Assembly (NCBI GenBank): GCA_964035575.1 | Contig: OZ037862.1 | Coordinates: 248,001 to 312,000 of the forward strand | Direction: 5' to 3' | Length of the DNA stretch: 64,000 bases | Origin: Rhynchopus sp. YZ270_cl-10 | Lineage: Eukaryota > Euglenozoa > Diplonemea > Diplonemida > Diplonemidae | In this document: piece by piece, positions 8,733 to 18,458 of the stretch | Numbering within the stretch: the stretch's first letter is position 1 | Layout of the letters: every line of letters starts with the position of its first letter | Notes under the pieces: generated by a model | Told to the model about the DNA's origin: nothing | Database searches by the model: none | What the model saw: the letters and a program-made list of their open reading frames with translations, nothing else | Translations under genes and position numbers: made by a program

Positions 8733-11700
8733 TTACTGCTTGCACGACTTCCACCACCGTGTCCCCGTGCACCTCAGCCCTGCGGCACAGCAGCTCTCCT
8801 TCTTGAGGCATGCACCCCACTCAGGGATTGCTGCACTGCAGCCACTTGTCGGTGGTGTTGGCACAGGCACAGTTACAGGGCCCTCTCCGAGCACACGGCA
8901 CGTCCACCCGTCTGACCTGGAGCACGACGGCCTGCACTGCGCATACCATTGGTCTTGCTCGTAGCACGTCGCCCCCGACGCACAGCAGTGTGGCGCAGCC
9001 TCGCAGTTGCCCCACAGAGCCACCCCCGCACCACCCGAACATCCACCTGACGGTGATGTGGGCACAGGTGTTGTCGGCACAGGTGTAGGCACAGGTGTGG
9101 GCGGAGGTGTAGGCGGCGGGACAGACCCAGCAGGCGGTGTGGTCGGTGTGCCCCCTCCTCCGCTGCTGCAGCCACGTGTGGCCTCAACAACAGCCCCAAC
9201 AGTGCCGGACCAGTCGCCGTTCGTGTCGTCCTTCACAACCCAGAAGAAGGCACCGCCGTTGCAGGGGTGCTGCACAGCGAGCTCCTGCATCACACGCACA
9301 CCTGCCGCTGCGTTTGCGTTCGACCCAGTCCCCGAGCAGTCGCCGATGCAGAACCCAAACACAACGCGTGTCGCATCCCCGCCAAACACGTTGTCCACAA
9401 GCGTGCGGAAGTGGTCCCCCGCAGAGATGCGGCCAGACCCGCCTGCAAGCCCGTCCAACGCCGGACGCGAGTTTCCGTTGTAGTACTGCGGCATCACAAA
9501 GTCGACCGACGCCGCAGTCTCCTTCATCACGTTGTAGTACCCACGCCCAGGCATCATGTCCGGCTCCATCGGCGCGTGTGTCACCAGACTCCCCGCAGGC
9601 AGCTGCTGCTTCAGCCCCACAGTCACCTCCCGCAGGAACGTCTGCGCCTCAGCCCCACGCGTGAACCCACGTGCACCCCCGTTCTCGTGGAAGTACTCGT
9701 AGTCGATGTCCACACCGTCGAAGTTCTGTGCCGCCACAATCGACTTCAGCTGCGACACCACGTGTGCCTCCTTCCCGAAGCAGTAGTCCCAGCAGTCGTT
9801 CACGTCCCCTGCCCAGGAACCTCCCATCCCGGCCCCGCCAAAGGACACAACCACCTTCTTCCCCGCTGCACGCCAACGTGCCACCAGGTCTGGGCGTGCC
9901 TGGTTCGCGCACACGGGCACAGGCGCCCCGATGTTGCAGCTCGCGTCGCACAGGTTCTTCGATGCACTCCACCTGTACGTCACCGCAAACGAGACCATGA
10001 TGTGAGTGTAGTGCTCCAGCTGTGCGTCTGTTGGGCACGCCTGCCAGTTCCCCAGGAAGGCAATCATCCGCGAGTCCGACCGCGATCCAGACACAGTTGG
10101 CACAGGCACAGGCACAGAGGGGACAGGGACCGGTGTCGGTGGTGTAGGCGGTGTGGGTGGGGACGTTGCTCCGCCACAAGGAACAGCGTTCGTTCTGATG
10201 TACGTGCGCACAAAGCTCCCCGAACACGACACACGGTCCCAGTCGCCCGAGACACACGCCCCGGGCTGCAGTGCCGCCGACACCTCTGCCTTGTCCGCCA
10301 GACTCCACGACGCCCAGCTCAGCTTCACACCCTGCGACCCTGCGCTCTTTAAGAGCCCCAGGAACGCATACGCATTGTCGAGGAAGGGACCCCCGTCACC
10401 GCTCGCCTCAGACGTGCCCCACTCACTCACAAACAGCGGGATCTGCGACGCAACCTCCTGCACACGCGACAGCAGGTTCATGTGCGCCCCGGCGTAGAAG
10501 TGGAACACGTACATGACGTTGTGCGGGAGGTCCACAGGGCGCGCCGCTGCCTCGTGGATGTCTTGGCTCCACGTCGGCGTCCCCGCAAGCACCACTGTCT
10601 CCGCATCCTCCGCACGGATCAGCGCCAAGATGCGGTTGTGGTAGCTCAGAACCTCGCCCCAGCTCACACCGTTGGGCTCGTTCGCAATCTCGTACAGCAC
10701 GTGTGTCTCGTCCTTCAGCCTCCGTGCCATGTCCTGCCAGAACGCGTCTGCCCCGGCGTACACACCGTCGTTCGGGTTCCCGGGGGTCAGCATGTGCCAG
10801 TCCACAATCACGTAGATCCCGAGCTCCTTGCACCACTGCACAATGTCCAGCACGGTCTGCTTCAGCGACGGGATGTTCCTGTAGCCCCCCTCCCCAATGT
10901 ACATTGATGCCCGGAACACGTTGATGCCCCACCGCGTCACCAGGTGTGTGATGCTTTCCTTCGTGGAGCAGTGCCCAAACCAGTGCAGCCCGTGGCTGCT
11001 CTGCCCCATCAGCTGCACAGCCTCCCCCTGCGCCCCCACAAGCTGCAGCCCCGACAGACGCAGCTTCCCGTGGCACGTTGCGAACCCGGTGTTGTCCACT
11101 GCAGCCACGTTTGCGTCCAGCCCGCTTGGAAGCGCGCATACGGGAGCTGTTGGCACAGGCACAGGAGTTGTTGGCACAGGCACAGGCACAGGCGGGCGGA
11201 TACCACCAGAGAACATGACGTCAATCACGTTGAAGAAGCTGTTCGACGTGTCACCCACCTCCCACACACTCAGAATGATGTGGTACCCCTCCAGCGTCGG
11301 CACGTTGCACGTGTGGTCCGTCGTCTTCGGCGGCTGCTGCATGCCTCCGTCCACAACACAGAACGGTGCGTCCTCAAACGTTGCGCGTGTCAGCGGTGCA
11401 TTCGGGTTCCACCCTGCACGCGTCATGTAGTACGTGAAGCCCTTCGTCACGTGGTTTGCGGTCAACTTCCACGTGAACTTCGTGGCCCCGCCTGACATCG
11501 GCACCTTCCCCCAGCGCGTCGCCGTCTGCGCGTTCAGCTCCGGGAAGCGCGAGTGTGCACCTCCTGCCGCAATCGTCCCATCTGCCGGCCACCCGTCCGG
11601 ACCCTCGATGCTTTGGGGCTCCCAGATGATCTTCCCGCAGTTTGTGTTCTTTTCTGAAGCGGGGGTGTGCTTGTTCGAACAGAGCTCCGCACGCGACGGC

Positions 11701-11774
11701 GGGTCTATGATGTGCCCGTGTCCGTACGCCTGCGACGCACACAGCAGCACGCAGAGGGTGCGCGCCATTGCCAT
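8733..11774 (-). CDS. Secreted multimodular AA10 LPMO - GH5 - GH18 - CBM1 - CBM1 polysaccharide degrader
   Basis: 1013 aa. Residues 1-18 form a signal peptide; cleavage leaves His19 (HGHIIDPPSR) as the copper-binding N-terminal His of an AA10 lytic polysaccharide monooxygenase (about 19-205), with the second brace His in LTANHVTKG. A P/V/T linker leads to a GH5 domain (about 235-545): acid/base Glu in YEIANEPNG, nucleophile Glu in FVSEWGT, and VDWHML. After another linker comes a GH18 domain (about 580-905) with the complete DGVDIDYEY motif. Two Cys-rich CBM1-like modules (WGNC...CCASGATC...YAQC and WGAC...CCAAGLRC...WWKSC) end the protein. Expected action: oxidative plus hydrolytic attack on cellulose and chitin outside the cell. 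The start is the first of two close ATGs, 33 codons into a longer open frame; an acceptor-like CACACACCAG lies upstream. No intron seen. Confidence 0.93.
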   Translation of the reverse strand: MAMARTLCVLLCASQAYGHGHIIDPPSRAELCSNKHTPASEKNTNCGKIIWEPQSIEGPDGWPADGTIAAGGAHSRFPELNAQTATRWGKVPMSGGATKFTWKLTANHVTKGFTYYMTRAGWNPNAPLTRATFEDAPFCVVDGGMQQPPKTTDHTCNVPTLEGYHIILSVWEVGDTSNSFFNVIDVMFSGGIRPPVPVPVPTTPVPVPTAPVCALPSGLDANVAAVDNTGFATCHGKLRLSGLQLVGAQGEAVQLMGQSSHGLHWFGHCSTKESITHLVTRWGINVFRASMYIGEGGYRNIPSLKQTVLDIVQWCKELGIYVIVDWHMLTPGNPNDGVYAGADAFWQDMARRLKDETHVLYEIANEPNGVSWGEVLSYHNRILALIRAEDAETVVLAGTPTWSQDIHEAAARPVDLPHNVMYVFHFYAGAHMNLLSRVQEVASQIPLFVSEWGTSEASGDGGPFLDNAYAFLGLLKSAGSQGVKLSWASWSLADKAEVSAALQPGACVSGDWDRVSCSGSFVRTYIRTNAVPCGGATSPPTPPTPPTPVPVPSVPVPVPTVSGSRSDSRMIAFLGNWQACPTDAQLEHYTHIMVSFAVTYRWSASKNLCDASCNIGAPVPVCANQARPDLVARWRAAGKKVVVSFGGAGMGGSWAGDVNDCWDYCFGKEAHVVSQLKSIVAAQNFDGVDIDYEYFHENGGARGFTRGAEAQTFLREVTVGLKQQLPAGSLVTHAPMEPDMMPGRGYYNVMKETAASVDFVMPQYYNGNSRPALDGLAGGSGRISAGDHFRTLVDNVFGGDATRVVFGFCIGDCSGTGSNANAAAGVRVMQELAVQHPCNGGAFFWVVKDDTNGDWSGTVGAVVEATRGCSSGGGGTPTTPPAGSVPPPTPPPTPVPTPVPTTPVPTSPSGGCSGGAGVALWGNCEAAPHCCASGATCYEQDQWYAQCRPSCSRSDGWTCRVLGEGPVTVPVPTPPTSGCSAAIPEWGACLKKESCCAAGLRCTGTRWWKSCKQ

Positions 11775-12547
11775 TTTGTGTTGTTTATTTGTTTGCAAAT
11801 ATGCTTTAAAATCTGGTGTGTGGCGGTGTGAGGAGTGGTGGTGCGGAAGTAATGGGGTTGGTCCAAATATCAAAACGTATTGAGGGTAGGGGTCGTGACG
11901 TTACGTTTGTTGTTTTGTTTCACGCCTCGGGGGCTGGGTTTCCTCTGGCGAGCACGTTTTGCGTTTGCCTTTTTCTTTTTTTTTTTGAAACATCGAAAAT
12001 ATAATAACGTGCAGTCTCTGATTAGAGAATGTACTACACGTAAGGGAAGTGGGGAATTTTTTTTTGTTTATTTGTGCATTTTACACAACTTACGAAAAAA
12101 ATTGTTCGATTTCTTGGGTTCTTTCCGCACTTGGGGGCCCAGATTTGTGAAGAAGATCGTTCTGTTTCAGAAAACCATTTCAATTTTATTTTATCTGAAA
12201 CTAGCTACGCAACAGAAACCTTCTCTTTATTCGGGTGTGGAGGGAGGAAGTATTAGCTTTTATTTATCTCGCTCCGAGTCCAGAGTCGTCTTTTGTATAG
12301 AGCAAAACAGGCATGTCATGGTCCTTGCGCCGCAAGCTCAAACCAGATTTCACATAAACTGCATCTATACTAGAAGGAGCGGCTTCGGAACACACACGTT
12401 CCCGCCTTTTTAAGCTGAAAAATAACGAAAAATAACTCCCCAGAGATAGATGGGCCTTGCACGATTCATCATTTGCTGTACACAAATGGACTGCTCGTTT
12501 CTCAATCATATATTGGGTGCGGGTCCCAAAAAAAAAAGTTGACTTGG

Positions 12548-12580
12548 AACACAAAGCCCTCTCGTGGCAGTGTACCTTCA
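12548..12580 (-). ncRNA. Hairpin element, type C
   Basis: ACAC (12549-12552) pairs with GTGT (12570-12573) around AAAGCCCTCTCGTGGCA. Same core as 13411 and 38165. On the minus strand a T run follows. Confidence 0.35.
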
Positions 12581-13332
12581 ATTTTATTGTCCCTTGTTAG
12601 ATACGGTCAATACTCTATCGAGTTCTGTGAATGGCAGGGAACTCATTTTCATGTGTATCCATGGAAAAAAAAAAGTGTCATGTGTGATACCCGGGGGAAA
12701 AGGAAAAAAGCTTGAATGTGTACCGTTCACGTACACACATAATACAACACACATATATGCCAAAAGAGTTAACAAAAAAAAAATGGATCAGAAACTCCTA
12801 GTTGATGGCATCAGGAGGTGGGGGTGAGAGTGGGAGGGGATAAAACTTCGGCACGCGAAACCACAATAAAGTATTTCAACATATGAATTCAATAAATTGA
12901 AAGCATACGAAGAGGGATCAACAAAAAAATGGTCCCAACTTTTTTTTTCACAATAAAAAAATAGTTTCATGTACCAACTATTCTACTGAATAGAAGGTAT
13001 AAGAACACAATAAGAAAATGAAACCCGTACAACAAGTGGCGAAGATAATTGTAACTTACAATACAAAAAATCCTCTCGTGAACTGCGCACCAAATAAAAC
13101 ACTATTGACACGCATATCCCACGTTGTCTTTTGGAGAAGGTTTGCTCCCTTGAATCAGATGACGTAACCTCCGAAAGCCGTTCGGTAGAAACACGTAACA
13201 GCATGCAACTATAAAGGCAGCATGCCATGGGACACAGACAGTACACCTTCCCTGTGTAGCAGAGCTGCCATGTGGAGAATGCTCTGGTCTGACACAAAAC
13301 AAAACTTTTGAAAGATGGGGCGAAAAATGGGG

Positions 13333-13365
13333 GTTTGATGAACCTAAGCCTTCTCATGCTTCGTT
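13333..13365 (-). ncRNA. Hairpin element, type A
   Basis: AAGC (13346-13349) pairs with GCTT (13358-13361), loop CTTCTCAT, TTGATGAACCT lead. Confidence 0.35.
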
Positions 13366-13410
13366 TCTCTAAAATGTGTCAGAGACACAACATCGTTAAA
13401 AGTTGCCTTT

Positions 13411-13445
13411 GAAATACACCAGCCCTCTCATGACAGTGTATCTTT
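13411..13445 (-). ncRNA. Hairpin element, type C
   Basis: ATACAC (13414-13419) pairs perfectly with GTGTAT (13436-13441) around CAGCCCTCTCATGACA. The stem is extended relative to the copies at 12548 and 38165, while the CCCTCT core is kept. Confidence 0.4.
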
Positions 13446-13859
13446 TAGCTAACAACGGTAGTTGGGAAAAAGTGAAAAATAAAGGGGGGGATGAATGCAG
13501 GAGACATATTATTTTCACATTTTCAAAAAAAAGAGAAAAAAAAAAAAGGAACAAAACTGAAAAATAACACTCACATAAAAACCAAACTAGTGTCAAGGTG
13601 CGCTCATCCTGCCGAAGACTGCTTTTTACTTTATAATTTGCTTCGAAGTTGAGACACACTCTGCACTTTGTCTTTAACTGTACGCACAAGACAACATATT
13701 CACTTTGTTGTTAGTTTTTGTGCACATAGATAAGATGAACACTTTCCCGCCTCTCTTGCACTTCACCTAAGAAAAAAAATACACAAACGAGATCTCACAA
13801 ACACAGGAAATCAATTGGGGGGGATTTAAACAATTTTGTTTTCGCAATATGCCCAGAAA

Positions 13860-15503
13860 TTACCACTTCGACGGGGGAGCAGTGCAGTTGCAGCCGAGGG
13901 TTCTGTCACAGCACACTCCGTAGGTACCAGGTCCCTCTCCTGGACCGTCTGGGGCGGCGGTGAGTTTGCCGTAGTACATGGTCTTTGCCTCTGCGTCGCG
14001 AGCAGCAATGATCTCGTTGATGACGTTGGCGTAGGCAGCAGGGGTGGAGTTCAGGGCAAGGGGGTAAGCCTCGGAAGGGTCCTCAAGCACGTCGAACAGC
14101 AGCATCGGGTCGTAGCACTGTGTTGTGCACCCGGTGCAGCCACCAAGACCCGGCTCGGTTTCGAAATGAGCCTTGTAACGTCCGTACCTCACTGCCGTCG
14201 GTCCCATGCCACCGCACTTCGTCTCACCTCCAGAGTTGTAGAAGAAGAGGAATTCGTGCTTCGACTTTCCGTCCTGCTTGAGGAGAACGTCTGTCATATC
14301 TCTGCCATCGTAGAAAACGTTTTCAGGAAGGTCAACACCGGCAAGCGCAGAGGCAGTGGGGAAAAGGTCGAGGGAGGAGACAACCTCCGTGGTGCGTGTG
14401 CCTGCCTCGATCATGTCGGGCCAGTAGGCAAAGGCGGGCATGTGGATGCCACCCTCCCAGGTCGATCCCTTGCCAACGTTCCAGTATCCTGCAGTTCTGC
14501 CGTAGTGGATACCAGGAGAGCCCCCAGACTTCCCACGGACCATCCAAGGGCCGTTGTCAGAGGAGAACAGAATGAGGGTGTTCTTCTCAAGCTGCAGCTG
14601 CTCCAGCTTCGCAAGAACGTTGCCCGCAATCCAGTCTGCCTCTGCCAGCGCATCGCCGAACATACCACGTGTGGTGGAGTTCTTGAAGGCACACCCTGCG
14701 TACTGCATTTCCGGCTGGTTACCCGCCGTCGTGTGAACGTGGCTGAACGGCATGTACAAGAAGAAGGGGTCAGCCTGGAAGTCCTCAATGACGTCGAGGA
14801 CGTATGCGTTGTACTTGATCGCGAGTGTGGTGAAGTCGAGGGGCTGCTCCAGGACAGTCGTGTTGCCGTCGATCTGGTGGACCAAAGGGAGGAACGAACC
14901 TGCAGGGTCGCTGGAGAGGTCACCCTTGCGTGCGTGTCCTGCCTCGACGTATTGGTCCCAGGTGTTCTCACCATCGGCAATGGACTTGCCAAGCACGTTG
15001 ACGTGGGTGTCCTCAGCATTGCACGAAGACGTCGTTGCCTCGCCCATGTCGTCAGAGTACGGAATACCGAGGTACCTGTCAAAGCCCCTCGACCCAGGAA
15101 GGTAGACGTTGCGCTGTCCAAGATGCCATTTGCCCATGGCTGCGGTCTTGTACCCTGCCTTCTTCAGCTGCTTCCCCACAACGGTTTCGTTCAGGTTCAG
15201 CCCATCCGCAACAGTCGGGGAGAACACTCCCGGAACACCAAGACGTACGTACTGACGACCCGTCATCAACGCAGATCTGCTTCCACTGCACACAGGGCAC
15301 CCACTGTACCAACTCGTCAGGATCTTCCCGTTGTACGCCATCTTGTCAAGGCTGGGGGTCTTGGTGGAAGGGTGACCCGAGAAACCCAGATCACCGTAGC
15401 CCAAGTCATCGACAAAGAACATCACGATGTTGGGCTTGTCTGTCGGGTCGCGGATGGCAGAGACAGACACTGCTCCCAGGAGGAGGGACAGTGCTCCACG
15501 CAT
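13860..15503 (-). CDS. Secreted sulfatase (S1 family), array copy 1
   Basis: 547 aa, arylsulfatase/N-acetylgalactosamine-6-sulfatase-like. It hydrolyses sulfate esters, probably on extracellular polysaccharides. A signal peptide (MRGALSLLLGAVSVSA) is followed by PNIVMFFVDDLGYGD with the metal-binding pair Asp32-Asp33. The formylglycine site is Cys72 in CSGSRSALMTGR. GKWHLG gives Lys125 and His127; SDNGPW gives the Asp-Asn pair; a later His and Lys lie in FSHVHT and KGSTWEGG. The second residue after the active Cys is Gly where the family has Pro or Ala, in all five copies. The start is the ATG at 15503, which directly opens the signal peptide; the in-frame codons upstream lie in the 5' leader after an acceptor at 15540-15541. 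Residues about 421-460 differ most among copies. Confidence 0.92.
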   Translation of the reverse strand: MRGALSLLLGAVSVSAIRDPTDKPNIVMFFVDDLGYGDLGFSGHPSTKTPSLDKMAYNGKILTSWYSGCPVCSGSRSALMTGRQYVRLGVPGVFSPTVADGLNLNETVVGKQLKKAGYKTAAMGKWHLGQRNVYLPGSRGFDRYLGIPYSDDMGEATTSSCNAEDTHVNVLGKSIADGENTWDQYVEAGHARKGDLSSDPAGSFLPLVHQIDGNTTVLEQPLDFTTLAIKYNAYVLDVIEDFQADPFFLYMPFSHVHTTAGNQPEMQYAGCAFKNSTTRGMFGDALAEADWIAGNVLAKLEQLQLEKNTLILFSSDNGPWMVRGKSGGSPGIHYGRTAGYWNVGKGSTWEGGIHMPAFAYWPDMIEAGTRTTEVVSSLDLFPTASALAGVDLPENVFYDGRDMTDVLLKQDGKSKHEFLFFYNSGGETKCGGMGPTAVRYGRYKAHFETEPGLGGCTGCTTQCYDPMLLFDVLEDPSEAYPLALNSTPAAYANVINEIIAARDAEAKTMYYGKLTAAPDGPGEGPGTYGVCCDRTLGCNCTAPPSKW

Positions 15504-15539
15504 TGTGAGTTTTTGTTGCTGCTTTTTTTCCAAAATATC

Positions 15540-15580
15540 CTGAAAGATGTGAGATGGGGAGAGAGAGGGCAGGTAGAAGA
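15540..15580 (-). promoter_or_regulatory. Polypyrimidine tract and AG acceptor upstream of sulfatase 1
   Basis: On the minus strand CTGCCCTCTCTCTCCCC, then ATCTCACATCTTTCAG, ends 36 nt before the ATG. It is conserved ahead of all five sulfatases. Such tracts serve as trans-splice or cis-splice acceptors; no upstream coding exon is evident, so a spliced-leader acceptor is the likelier reading. Confidence 0.55.
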
Positions 15581-15806
15581 GGGTAGTGTTTGTGAACGAG
15601 ATATGCTGTCATTTGCAAAGACAAGAGATAACTCCTGCACACCCAGACTATTTGACGGCCACCACCTGCTCTCGATAACTCGACTAGAAAGGGAAGATTA
15701 TGTTCTGAATCAGATGACGTAACCTCCGGAAGCTGTTCGACAGAAACACACAACAGCATGCAACTATGAGATGCCATGTGGAAAACGCATCTGAACAAAG
15801 GAAAAC

Positions 15807-15850
15807 TTTGATGAACCTAAGCCTCTCGTTCACCCGTTTAGTCCACCTTA
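15807..15850 (-). ncRNA. Hairpin element, type A (long loop)
   Basis: TTTGATGAACCTAAGCCTCT lead and core; CTAA pairs with TTAG over a longer loop, followed by TCCACCTT. Confidence 0.3.
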
Positions 15851-16060
15851 TAAATGTGTCAGAGACACGAGACACAACATCGTTCAAGTATGAGGGTGTA
15901 TCTTTATTTTTGATCGTTTTTGTTTTGCCTTGATGCAACCACACAGTACAGACATAGGATGGAGAGCGGCTGAGAGAGAGGTCAAAGGGGATGCAAAAGG
16001 CAACAACGTTGTAAGTATAAAATCGAAAACAACTTCAGGATATGACAGTAAATGAAATAA

Positions 16061-17492
16061 GGGATAAGGACAGTCTGGCCCACTACGTTTGACTTTTGGA
16101 CAGTATGGGCCCAACATGTTTCGATAAAGACAGTTCAGCCCCAAACGTTTGCAAAAAAGACAGTTCAGACCCAAAACGTTTGTAAAAAAGACAGTTCAGA
16201 CCCAAAACGTTTGCAAAAAAGACAGTTCAGACCCAAAACGTTTGTAAAAAAGACAGTTCAGACCCAGGCAGCTGCACCCACCTGAGCCCAAAAATGCCAC
16301 CCCTGAGTGGGCCTTGGGCACGGCTATCACCGTGCGCTGGTCAGAGGTCTGACCAGGTATACCTGGTCCGACCACCTGGTCATGACCAGGTATTTGGTCA
16401 CATTTACCGGTACGTACCCATGCGACCCAGGTACCCAGGGACACGGTACACTGGTGTACAAGGAAAAAAGTCGTGAAAGAGCAACCACAGCTCCACATGA
16501 CAAACACAAAAGTGTCCAGTCACGTGGGGCATTCATGCACTGAGGAGATAATGATCAAACAATTTACAAGAAAGATTACTTAACCTACTGCTAGAAGTTG
16601 CCAGGTCGTAGTAACACACAAAGTGTGCCTCCGTTCGGGAAGACCGGATATTCTAGAGACCAAAAAGGCCTCTTCCGCTAGTCAAGGTAGAACCGAGTGA
16701 ACGGCCCAAGACCCCCGTGGAGAAGTTAAATGTTGTAATGCTATCAAGTACAAACTGCGACCACTGTCTTACCCTCCTCAATGCATGGTGGAAGATGTCT
16801 TTGACAACAAATATCCTGTACCCAGGTACCCATATTCCCAGACCCACGCAGTACCACGTCGCAGTCCTACGCAAAATTTACCACCAGACCCTGTCTTCGT
16901 GCACCTTAAGTACAACGCCGCAGACAGGCCAACATGCGTTGGACTCAGAGGAATGCCCGCTGTGCAGTGTATCAAACATGAGAACCAACTCCCAGAAACA
17001 AGGGGCGCCTTTTGGCGGGCGTTGTTGAGGTTTGGGGTGCAAAGTTTTCCACAATTTTGATGCTAGATAGATGTTATACCAAAGAGAATTCAGAACAAAA
17101 CAACACCCTGCCCCATACACACTAAATTGTCATACTTCAAGAGCGTGCCTGGGCCAAAATTGTTGTGATCCAAATGAGTAAGGCCACCAACAAAGTCTTT
17201 TGGACTTTTTTGTTGCGTCGACTCTGGCAATTGGGGTACGTGTACGTGTGTACCTGCGTATCTGGGTGCCTGGGCACCCAGTGCCAGATTCAGCGGGGGG
17301 TACTCCCTACCGCTGCCTGGGTCTGAACTGTCTTTTTTGCAAACGTTTTGGGTCTGAACTGTCTTTTTTACAAACGTTTTGGGTCTGAACTGTCTTTTTT
17401 GCAAACGTTTGGGGCTGAACTGTCTTTATCGAAACATGTTGGGCCCATACTGTCCAAAAGTCAAACGTAGTGGGCCAGACTGTCCTTATCCC
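16061..17492. mobile_element. Non-autonomous Mutator-like DNA transposon
   Basis: 1432 bp with long inverted ends starting GGGATAAGGACAGTCTGG. It is flanked by a perfect 9-bp target duplication ATGAAATAA (16052-16060 and 17493-17501). Each end carries several tandem subterminal units of CAGTTCAGACCCAAAACG type. A 9-bp duplication with long inverted ends starting GGG fits Mutator-like elements. The interior is rich in short palindromes (CAGGTACCCAGG-like) and has no transposase frame. It splits the spacer between sulfatases 1 and 2, so it arrived after that duplication or in one copy only. Confidence 0.9.
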
Positions 17493-17892
17493 ATGAAATA
17501 AAGAAAACGCCTATTCGTTTCTCGCACCACAAAAGGCTTGTGAGTTTTCACCGCAGAATATGTCTAGTGAAGAAAACCCAAGCCCTTAGACGTGCACACA
17601 CCATCCATCGTTTTCCAGTCGCCAATTGCAAGAAAACCCTCAAAATCCGCTAATATTTTTTGGTCGACAAGTTTCTTGTCCCAACTGTACTAGGCTGATT
17701 GAAGTGGGTCTGGCATGCCCGATTTTCACTTACCAATTTATACCGATCACCACCAATCACCATGGATCACCACCGACCAAGGTCGGCGTTAATCAGCCTC
17801 TATTCAGTAGGACAAATAATATTGGTTACCAAAAAAAAAATCGCCAATTGCAAACCCGCAAACAATAAACAATAAAAACAACAAAGACAATA

Positions 17893-17966
17893 AAGACAAA
17901 AGGGAGAAGTTGTCGTGAAACGCACACACTTCGACCTGTCGGTGAAGTGTGGCTCTACTCCAACCC
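17893..17966 (-). repeat. Dispersed structured repeat, type F, copy 1 (diverged)
   Basis: GAAGT and ACTTC pair around a GTGAAACGCACAC loop, then GGTGAAGTGTGGCTC. It matches copies at 20317, 39325 and 61067, where the same stem reads GAGGT/ACCTC or CAGGT/ACCTG, so pairing is kept while sequence changes. Confidence 0.4.
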
Positions 17967-18458
17967 GCCCCAGCAAGGAAAAAGGAAGAGAGTTGTGTGC
18001 AATCTCCTTTAACATTGCATGGAATCATTTGAAAGAAAAGAAAAAGCAGAATTTCTCAAGGGGGTATGCTATGCAAGGGGGGTCTACTATTTGACCCCAG
18101 CCCCCTCAGGACTTTCAAAATACAAAACTACTTCAGGACATAACTTATGAAGCATAAAGCATAAATGAAAGACAAAGAAAACACTTTTTATCGCAAAAGA
18201 GTTGTGTTGTTTTGATATTCGCTGATGAATGCTATTGAGGTGTATAACCAAATCCGCTAAAAGCGGGCACGCACCATCCGTCGTTTTCCATTACAAAACA
18301 AAAAAGAACAAAAATGTAACTTCAACCAACCAATACCTTCCGATGATTGGTCGCCAATGACACTGGCGACCAAAATAGTCACCAAGTACAAGAAAACCCT
18401 CAAAACCCCGCCAACATTATTTGGTCACCAAGTTTCTTGTCCTACTGTACACCAGAAA

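Larger units (their letters stand above)
11775..13859. other. Intergenic region, left flank of the sulfatase array
   Basis: No gene supported. From about 12300 it contains the spacer unit shared with the sulfatase array: a block at 12305-12420 repeated near 20613, 23815 and 27045, and one at 13107-13315 repeated near 20791, 23993 and 27225. Three hairpin elements lie here (12548, 13333, 13411). Confidence 0.65.
15504..18458. other. Sulfatase 1-2 spacer with inserted element
   Basis: It holds an acceptor-like tract (15540-15580), a type A hairpin (15807), a 1432-bp Mutator-like element (16061-17492) and a type F repeat (17893). The rest (17500-18458) is A/T-rich with no supported gene. Confidence 0.6.

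Noticed and set aside
9267-10352. Plus-strand frame of 361 aa inside the LPMO/GH fusion
   Set aside because: Antisense shadow, His/Arg-rich composition typical of the wrong strand.
13836-15722. Long plus-strand open frame opposite sulfatase 1 (and similar ones opposite the other copies)
   Set aside because: Shadow of a GC-rich coding strand; no motif, no signal, and the minus strand encodes an obvious enzyme.
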